A stretch of 62,829 nucleotides of DNA from an uncultured Planctomycetaceae bacterium (GTDB lineage Bacteria > Planctomycetota > Planctomycetia > Planctomycetales > Planctomycetaceae). The position numbers and the translations under genes were made by a program. Numbering within the stretch: the first letter of the stretch is position 1; each line of letters starts with the position of its first letter. The stretch is taken from assembly GCA_903858815.1 (NCBI GenBank), contig CAIOKE010000031.1, positions 1-62,829 on the forward strand, read 5' to 3'. Shown here piece by piece: positions 51,728 through 59,500 of this stretch. The notes under the pieces are model-generated. The model was not told the DNA's origin and did not search any database. It saw only the letters and a program-made list of their open reading frames with translations.

Positions 51728-54583
51728 ATGAAACACTCTTCTGCCCGCCTGTCGTACCTGTTGCTGCTGACAATGCTGACCGCTTCCACGGTGTCGGCAC
51801 AGCAGTCAGAAGTCAGCTTCTCAGGCCAGGTCCGGCCCCTGTTGGCACGTCGTTGTTTTGCCTGTCATGGTCCGGATAAGGCCGAAGGCGGACTGCGGCT
51901 GCATGCAGCAGAACCGGCTCTGGCAAAACTGGAATCGGGGCATGCCGCGATTGTGCCCGGCAACCCGACAGACAGCGAACTGCTCAAGCGCATCACCAGT
52001 ACCGAGGAAGGAGTGCGGATGCCTCCAGAGGGCGCTGCACTCACCGCCGCCGAACAGCAGATCCTCCGCGACTGGATTGCTCAGGGTGCCGTCTGGAAGC
52101 AGCACTGGTCCTTCGAACCACTCCATCGTCCTGCCGTCCCCGCAGTGGCCGGTGACAACCCCGGTGAGCCTCATCCGATTGATGCCTTCATCGATGCTCG
52201 CCTGCAGCAGAAGGGACTCAGTCGCAGTCCCCGTGCTGATTCGCATGTGCTGCTCCGCAGGCTCTACCACGACCTCATCGGACTGCCCCCCACGCCACAG
52301 CAGATGAGCAGTTTCCTGCAGCGTGCAGCCACGGATTTCAACACGGCATGGCGTCAGGAAATTGACTCACTGCTGGCTTCTCCGCAGTATGGTGAACGCT
52401 GGGCTCGCCACTGGCTGGACGTTGTGCGTTTCGCTGAAACCAACAGCTTCGAACGTGATGGCATCAAGCCCAACGCGTGGCGTTTTCGCGATTACGTCAT
52501 TCGCTCATTCAATGATGACAAACCCTACGATCAGTTCCTGCGGGAACAGCTGGCCGGGGATGAACTGCCTGAAGTCACTCGCGATTCCCTCGTTGCCACA
52601 GGCTTCTACCGACTGGGGATCTGGGATGACGAGCCGGCGGATCGCAAGCTGGCCATGTACGAAGGCTTTGACGATATCCTGACGACAGTCAGCCAGGGAA
52701 TGCTGGGCCTGACACTGAACTGTGCCCGCTGCCATGACCATAAAATTGACCCGCTGCCTGCAGCAGACTATTACAGCACGCTGGCCTTCTTTCGCAACAT
52801 CACACCCAACGGCTACGGTCCGAACGTCGAGCGGCCTTTGATTGCCAATGCCACCGATCAGGAAGCCTTCGCCGCAGCAGAAAAGGACATTCGCGAATCT
52901 TCGGATCGCCTGCAGGCTCGAGTGACTGAACTGGAAGTGCAGCTGCAGAAGCAGATCGCCGAAGTCTCCTCCGCTGCGGCCTCAGGTCGCGATCTGGATG
53001 ACCTTGAATACCGTTTCTACCGAGACTCATTCCAGCAGCTGCCGGACTTCGATTCGCTCAAACCCGAAACCGTGGCCGTGCTGGACCCGCCCCTCATCTC
53101 CATTGCACCGGCAACTCGTCCAGACCACTTTGGCTTCGTCTTCACCGGCATGCTCATCGTGCCGGCTGACGGCGACTACGAATTCGTCCTCGATTCTGAC
53201 GACGGCTCACGATTACTGATCGATGGCAGGAAACTGCTGGAATACGATGGCATTCACGGGCTGGGTGGCGCCAAACAGGCCACTCTGAAGCTGACTCAGG
53301 GACGCCATCCGCTGCGGCTGGAATACTTCCAGGGACTGTTTGGAAAGGGCCTGCAGCTGGCGTGGAGTGGTCCTGGATTCACACGCCGCAGCCTCACTGC
53401 AGAAGACGGCTCCAGTGGTCGTGATCTCAACGAATTCCTCAGGTCACCGGCTGCCGAACAGCTGGATCAGGCTTTGGTTCGCGAATATCGGCAGACACGT
53501 CGCCAGCTGGAAGAAACCAAACGACGGAAACCATGGGACGAATACGGACTGTGCATCAGCGAATCCGGAATCAATGCTCCCGAAACCTTCATTCTGACAC
53601 GCGGCAGTCCGGAAGCGGAAGGTGCGAAAGTTCAACCGGGTTTCCCCGCAATCCTTGGTGGTGGCACTCCCGAAATCACCGCCAACCCCGCTGCCAATAC
53701 CACCGGACGACGGCTGGCTTTCGCCAACTGGATCACCAGTCCGCAGCATCGACTGACCAGTCGCGTTTTTGTCAATCGGATCTGGCAGCATCACTTCGGA
53801 CGCGGCATCGTGCGGTCTCCCAATAACTTCGGGCAGATGGGCGAACCGCCCACTCATCCGGAACTGCTGGACTGGCTGGCCGCAGAATTCGTGGAACAGG
53901 GCTGGCACATGAAATCCCTGCATCGATTGATCCTCACATCAGCCACGTGGCAGCAGACAACCGTGGCCGATGCTGCGGCCCGCGAACGCGATCCGAACAA
54001 TGATCTGTTCGGGCGCTTTGATCTGCGGCGTCAGAGTGCGGAAGAACTGCGGGATTCTGTTCTTGCCGTGAATGGTACGCTGAATCCCAGAATGTTCGGA
54101 CCCGGCATTTACCCGTCCATCTCGCGCGAGGTTCTTGCCGGGCAGTCGGTACCAGGCTCAGGCTGGGGACAGTCGTCTGCGGAAGAGCAGACACGGCGGA
54201 GCATTTACATTCACGTGAAACGTTCGCTGCTGCTGCCTTTTCTGTCCAGCTTTGACTTTCCGGAACCGGATACCAGCTGTGAAGCTCGTTTTGTAACGAC
54301 TCAGCCCGGCCAGGCACTCAGCCTGCTGAATGGTGAATTCTTTAATCAGCAGGCGACTGCCTTTGCCAATCGCCTGCGGCAGGAGGCCCCTGGTGATATC
54401 CGGCAGCAGATGCAGCTGGCCTTTCGGTTGACGCTCTGTCGGGAGATCCGGGACGAAGAAGTGGCTCGTGGTCAGCAGCTGCTGCAGACACTGCAGCAGA
54501 AGCACGGCATGTCGGCCGATCAGGCGCTGCAGTGGTACTGTTTATACGTCCTGAATCTGAACGAATTTGTCTTCATTGAATGA
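51728..54583 (+). CDS. PSD1 cytochrome protein: CXXCH + DUF1549 + PA14 + DUF1553
   Basis: The 951-residue protein has a signal peptide (residues 1-24), an N-terminal PSD1 motif CFACH (43-47) with RMPPEG, and DUF1549 near 150-355 ending in CARCHDHKIDPLP. A PA14 domain lies near 425-560 (FTGMLIVPADGDYEFVLDSD, GSRLLIDGRKLLEYDGIHG), and DUF1553 spans about 640-910. PA14 domains bind glycans, so this member may target a different polymer from the LamG and BIG2 members. The DUF1501 gene follows 43 bp downstream. The ATG at 51728 is chosen for its signal peptide over an ATG at 51602. Confidence 0.93.
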   Translation: MKHSSARLSYLLLLTMLTASTVSAQQSEVSFSGQVRPLLARRCFACHGPDKAEGGLRLHAAEPALAKLESGHAAIVPGNPTDSELLKRITSTEEGVRMPPEGAALTAAEQQILRDWIAQGAVWKQHWSFEPLHRPAVPAVAGDNPGEPHPIDAFIDARLQQKGLSRSPRADSHVLLRRLYHDLIGLPPTPQQMSSFLQRAATDFNTAWRQEIDSLLASPQYGERWARHWLDVVRFAETNSFERDGIKPNAWRFRDYVIRSFNDDKPYDQFLREQLAGDELPEVTRDSLVATGFYRLGIWDDEPADRKLAMYEGFDDILTTVSQGMLGLTLNCARCHDHKIDPLPAADYYSTLAFFRNITPNGYGPNVERPLIANATDQEAFAAAEKDIRESSDRLQARVTELEVQLQKQIAEVSSAAASGRDLDDLEYRFYRDSFQQLPDFDSLKPETVAVLDPPLISIAPATRPDHFGFVFTGMLIVPADGDYEFVLDSDDGSRLLIDGRKLLEYDGIHGLGGAKQATLKLTQGRHPLRLEYFQGLFGKGLQLAWSGPGFTRRSLTAEDGSSGRDLNEFLRSPAAEQLDQALVREYRQTRRQLEETKRRKPWDEYGLCISESGINAPETFILTRGSPEAEGAKVQPGFPAILGGGTPEITANPAANTTGRRLAFANWITSPQHRLTSRVFVNRIWQHHFGRGIVRSPNNFGQMGEPPTHPELLDWLAAEFVEQGWHMKSLHRLILTSATWQQTTVADAAARERDPNNDLFGRFDLRRQSAEELRDSVLAVNGTLNPRMFGPGIYPSISREVLAGQSVPGSGWGQSSAEEQTRRSIYIHVKRSLLLPFLSSFDFPEPDTSCEARFVTTQPGQALSLLNGEFFNQQATAFANRLRQEAPGDIRQQMQLAFRLTLCREIRDEEVARGQQLLQTLQQKHGMSADQALQWYCLYVLNLNEFVFIE

Positions 54584-54626
54584 ACTACGGACACCGGGTC
54601 AACGGTGTGTTGCAGGAGCGACTGCG

Positions 54627-56060
54627 ATGGGATCAGAATTCTGCGGGCGAACTCGACGTGAAACGCTGTGGCAGACAGGTGCTGGGTTTGGCGCGGCGGC
54701 GCTGACCGGACTTCTGTCCGACGAGGGCTTCTTTGGCAAAGCTGTGGCAGCCGATGGTGCTGCACTGGCACAGCCTCACTTTACCCCAAAAGCCAAAAGC
54801 GTCATTTTCCTGTTCATGTACGGTGGCCCCAGTCATATCGATACGTTTGATTACAAGCCGCAGATGAAGGGGCGTGACAATCAGACGGTCGAGGTGAAGA
54901 CATTTGGCCGCGGTGGTCGGCGAAACAATGGGCGAATTGTCGAACCGCGATGGGAATTTGCTCAGCATGGACAGTGCGGAAAATGGATCAGCACACTGTT
55001 TCCGCATCTGGCCACCTGTGCCGACGATCTGGCCTTCATTCATTCGATGACGGCCGATTCTCCAATCCACGGCTCGGCCATGCTGATGATGAATTCGGGA
55101 CGTGTCCAGAGTGGTCATCCGTGTCTGGGGTCGTGGGTCAATTACGGGCTGGGTAGTGTCAATCGCAACCTGCCGGGTTTCGTCGTGATGCTGGACCCCA
55201 CGGGTGGACCGATTTCCGGGGCAAAGAACTGGTCCAGCGGATATATGCCGGCCAGTCTGCAGGGCACCACCTTCCGGACCAGGGGGGCTCCTGTACTGGA
55301 CCTGCAGGCACCGAACGGTGTCAGTCGCGAATTACAGCGAGACCTGCTGGATGCCCTGAAGCTGCAGAACGAGGCGCATGCTGCGCTGCATGGTGGTCGC
55401 TCTGATCTGACATCACGCATCGCCAGCTACGAACTGGCCTTCCAGATGCAGCAGTCCGCACCCGAAGCGGTCGATCTGTCTTCTGAAACTCAGCAGACGC
55501 AACAGCTCTATGGTCTCGACAACGATCGGACTCGCGACTTCGGCACGAAGTGCCTGCTGGCACGACGACTGGTGGAGCGTGGTGTGCGATTCATTCAGGT
55601 GTATTCCGGTGGAGCTCACAACGACGACAACTGGGATGCTCATTCCGATCTGAAGAAGAACCACGACTACCATGCTCTGAATACGGATCAGCCCATCGCA
55701 GCTCTGTTGAAGGATCTGAAGCAGCGCAACCTGCTGGACGAAACGCTGGTAGTCTGGGGTGGTGAATTCGGTCGTCAGCCGACGGCCGAATATGCGGAGG
55801 GGACCGGCCGTGACCACAACTCGTACGGTTTCACGATGTGGATGGCTGGCGGTGGAATCCGCGGTGGTGTCAGTGTCGGCACCACAGACGAATTGGGCTC
55901 CGCAGCGGTTGAGGATCCCTTTCACGTCAGGCGGCTGCATGCCACGGTACTGCACCAGCTCGGCATTGACCCGAATCGCCTCAGCTATTTCCACTCAGGA
56001 CTGGATCAGAAACTTGTCGGCGTAGAACCTGTTGAACCGATCCGGCAGATCATCAGCTGA
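54627..56060 (+). CDS. DUF1501 protein paired with the PA14-type PSD1 protein
   Basis: The 477-residue protein has a twin-arginine leader (GRTRRETLWQTGAGFGAAAL) and DUF1501 hallmarks FMYGGPSHIDTFDYKPQM near residue 70 and GGEFGRQPTAEYAEGTGRDHN in the C-terminal half. The ATG at 54627 has AGGAG eight bases upstream, which fixes the start. It is the second gene of the PSD1/DUF1501 unit. The catalytic role is unknown. Confidence 0.93.
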   Translation: MGSEFCGRTRRETLWQTGAGFGAAALTGLLSDEGFFGKAVAADGAALAQPHFTPKAKSVIFLFMYGGPSHIDTFDYKPQMKGRDNQTVEVKTFGRGGRRNNGRIVEPRWEFAQHGQCGKWISTLFPHLATCADDLAFIHSMTADSPIHGSAMLMMNSGRVQSGHPCLGSWVNYGLGSVNRNLPGFVVMLDPTGGPISGAKNWSSGYMPASLQGTTFRTRGAPVLDLQAPNGVSRELQRDLLDALKLQNEAHAALHGGRSDLTSRIASYELAFQMQQSAPEAVDLSSETQQTQQLYGLDNDRTRDFGTKCLLARRLVERGVRFIQVYSGGAHNDDNWDAHSDLKKNHDYHALNTDQPIAALLKDLKQRNLLDETLVVWGGEFGRQPTAEYAEGTGRDHNSYGFTMWMAGGGIRGGVSVGTTDELGSAAVEDPFHVRRLHATVLHQLGIDPNRLSYFHSGLDQKLVGVEPVEPIRQIIS

Positions 56061-56592
56061 ATCGCGTTTGTCTACAAACAGGTCCGCGCAGTGACACCTG
56101 AATTCGCTGTAATTCGGGTGTGACTGATGACTTTGCATCACTCCAACAGACCAGTACAGCCACTAGACATCCGGATTCTTCAGCAGTCGCAGTACCTGAT
56201 CGAGTCGTTGAACAGCGGATCCATGCGAAATCATGTGGGCACTTGCAGGTTGCAGTGTGATGCGGTTTTTGAAAAGTGATCAACTCGGTCTGACGCGCAG
56301 TCTGAATGTGTTTCATCAATAGAGCGACGATGACCACGGAATCAGTAAGCCGTGTACAGCGCCCTCGGCCTGCCTGTCCCGTACGCGGACAACGTCGCCA
56401 ATCTGCTGTACAGCGCGGCAACTGACCACATACGGTTGTGTTTGGTGGCAGCAGCCATGCTGTTCACAAGCAACTTCCGTCCACTTCCGTGTTTTTCCGC
56501 GTCCCTGCGTGGCGAATCGCCCCAGGCCGGCAACAATATGCTCTGAGCCCTCCAGTGAAGGCAGATGGGTGCACAGACGAGGAGTGACTGAA
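56061..56592. other. Spacer before the giant helicase gene, with a stem-loop
   Basis: This 532-bp stretch contains a stem-loop at 56094-56121 after the DUF1501 gene, two GTACAGCGC blocks 49 bp apart near 56354 and 56403, and the AGGAG ribosome binding site of the helicase at 56580-56584. No gene is evident. Confidence 0.5.
56094..56121 (+). terminator. Stem-loop after the DUF1501 gene, possible terminator
   Basis: ACACCTGAATT-CGCTGT-AATTCGGGTGT has an 11-bp stem with one mismatch. No U-tract follows, so it may stabilise the transcript end rather than terminate by itself. Confidence 0.45.
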
Positions 56593-59500
56593 GTGACAGC
56601 TGGCGAAAATACGCATTCGATTTCCATTCGGGCAGAACTCGCAGGCAGCATCAACTATGCAAGTCATCAGAATTCCGTCCCGGTTGTCAGGTCACTGATC
56701 GTGCAGAACCACGGTGCGACTACGGTGCGCAACCTGAAACTGTCGTTTCGGGTCACCCCGGCATTCGCTCGAGGGCGGATCTGGCACATTGAGCGAATTG
56801 AACCCGGTGCAGAGATCGATATTTCTGACCGCCTGATCGAACTGGAACCGGGCTATCTGAATGGCCTGAATGAAGCGGAACTGGGCCGCATCGATCTCTC
56901 CCTCGCCGATGCGGATCGGGAACTCACCCAGGTCAGCTCAGAAATCCGTATTCTTGCTCGAGACGAATGGGGCGGGTTTTCAGCTGCCCCGGAATTGCTT
57001 GCTGCGTTCGTGATGCCAAATGATCCAGCAGTCTCGCAACTGATGAAAAAGACGGCAGAAGCTCTTGGTCTGCATGGCCACTCGACGGCATTGGATGGCT
57101 ACCAGAGCCGTGAACGAGGTCGCGCCTATATGCTGGCCGCAGCAGTCTGGTCGGCGATTGCGGCCGGAAAGCTGACGTACTCCAATCCTCCAGCCAGCTT
57201 CGAACAGTCCGGACAGAAAACTCGACGACCCTCAGTTGTCCTGCAGAGTGGATTGGCCACCTGCCTCGATTCAACGCTGCTGTTCGCGTCTGTGCTTGAG
57301 GGAATCGGCCTCAATCCGGTCGTGATATTCCAGCAGGGACACTGCTTCGCAGGTGTCTGGCTGGCGGAGGCAACCTTCAGGCAACTGATAGAAACCGACA
57401 TCACCGAAGTTCGGAAGGCTATCCAGGCGAAAGAACTCGTGGTCTTCGAAACCACCCTGATCACCCAGTCGCCGCCGGCTCGCTTTCAGGACGCAGAAGC
57501 AGCAGCCACTCAATCATTAAGTCGAGAGCAGGAAGAACGCTTTGTAGCAACGGTCGACATCAAAAGAGCCCGGATGTCTCAAATCAGACCGTTGGCATCC
57601 CATGATGCTCGGGATCACCGGCAAAAAGTCGCGGACAATCAGGCCCCCGGCTTCATCCCGCTGCCACAGATGCCCGATCTGCCGGACCACGAAGTAATTG
57701 CTGCGCCTGAAGAACTTCCGGTGACTCCACGCGGACGCATCGAACGCTGGCAGAACAAACTGCTCGACCTGTCGTTGCGAAACCGGCTCCTCAACTTCAG
57801 GGATTCCAGACAGGTCGTACCCTTTTTGTGCCCGGATGTGCCACTGCTTGAAGATAACCTCGCCCGGGGAAAAAAGGTCCGAGTTATCTCGCTGACTGAA
57901 GAGAACCCCGTTGGTGACCGTGATGAGAAAATCCACCAACAGACCACTCGAAAAGGTATTAACACAGAATTTGCTCGGTTGGCGCTGGATCGAAATGAAC
58001 TGGTATCGCCACTGCCGAAAAAAGAACTCGACAGCAGACTTGTGGAACTCTACCGCAAAACCAAAAACGATCTCGCCGAGGGCGGATCCAATACCCTGTT
58101 CCTTGCTGTTGGATTCCTGTCGTGGCGCAGAGAGTCGGACGGCGCCACTGCATATCGTGCTCCGTTACTTCTGGTCCCGGTGAAACTGGTCCGCGCATCC
58201 GCTGCTTCACCATTTTGTCTTGCCAGTCATGAGGATGATGTCTGCTTCAATGCGACTCTGATTCAGATGTTGTCAAAGGACTTCGGTCTGAACCTTTCCG
58301 CACTCGAAACAAATCTTCCAGCAGATCAGAACGGAATTGACGTCAATCAGGTATTTGAATCGGTTCGACGCGCCGTGCGGCTGGTGCCGGGGTTTGAAGT
58401 CGTCGATGAAACGGCGCTTTCAACATTCTCCTTTTCCAAATACCTCATGTGGAAGGATCTTACAGACCGCCTTGAACAGCTGACAAAAAATCGAGTCGTT
58501 CGACACCTGATTCAGAATCCGGACAAGCAGTTCGATCGCGCTGTTTCAACACCATTTCCAACCAGTCAGGACATCGATCGAAAGTACTCACCCGGGGACC
58601 TTGTTTATCCACTGCCTGCAGATTCTTCGCAGCTTGCCGCGATTGCTGCGGCCGATGCCGGACAGGACTTTGTACTGATCGGGCCCCCGGGGACCGGAAA
58701 GAGCCAGACAATCGCCAATATGATCGCGCATTGTCTTTCAAAGCGAAAGTCCGTCCTGTTTGTAGCAGAAAAAACTGCCGCACTGGACGTGGTCTATCGC
58801 CGGCTCAGAAATCAGGGACTGGGGAACTACTGTCTTGAACTCCATTCCAGCAAAGCCGAACGCAGGCGTTTCATCGAGCAGCTGACGACTGCCTGGAAGG
58901 CTTCGGAAAAGGCCACCTCGGACAGGTGGCTTGATATCAACTCGCGAACAAAAACTCGCCGCGACCAGCTGAATGCGTATGTCGAAGCCCTGCACAGGGA
59001 GCATCCGAACGGCTGGACGGTGTTTCGTGCGATGGGCGAATCTGTAAAGGGTGGCTCGACACCGACGCCTGCAATCGACTGGCCCCGAACCGTTGTGTTC
59101 GATAAGGCGCAGTATCAGTCCCACGTCGACGCTGTTCAGGAATTAAGCCTGACGCGGAAGGAAGTTGGAAGCATTCAAAAACCCGGTTCCCTGACGGTCA
59201 CGGAGTGGTCTGCGGTCTGGGAACAGAATCTGTATGCCGCAGTGACTTCACTTGAGGACGCATGCGCTGATCTTCGTCAGAAGCTGGCCGCATTTGCAGT
59301 CGCGGTTGGTGCAGGAAATCAGCTGGACGGGTCCGCCGAATCACTGCAGCTTTACGGACGGCTTGCCAAGGAACTGCGTGCCACCGCGACAGAAAACTTT
59401 GCAGTCATCTTTCATAAGGATCTGGCACAGCTCTGCACACACGTCGATTCGCTGGAAGCGTCGTTCCGTATTGTTCAACAGCAGGCGACGCGATTGAAGG

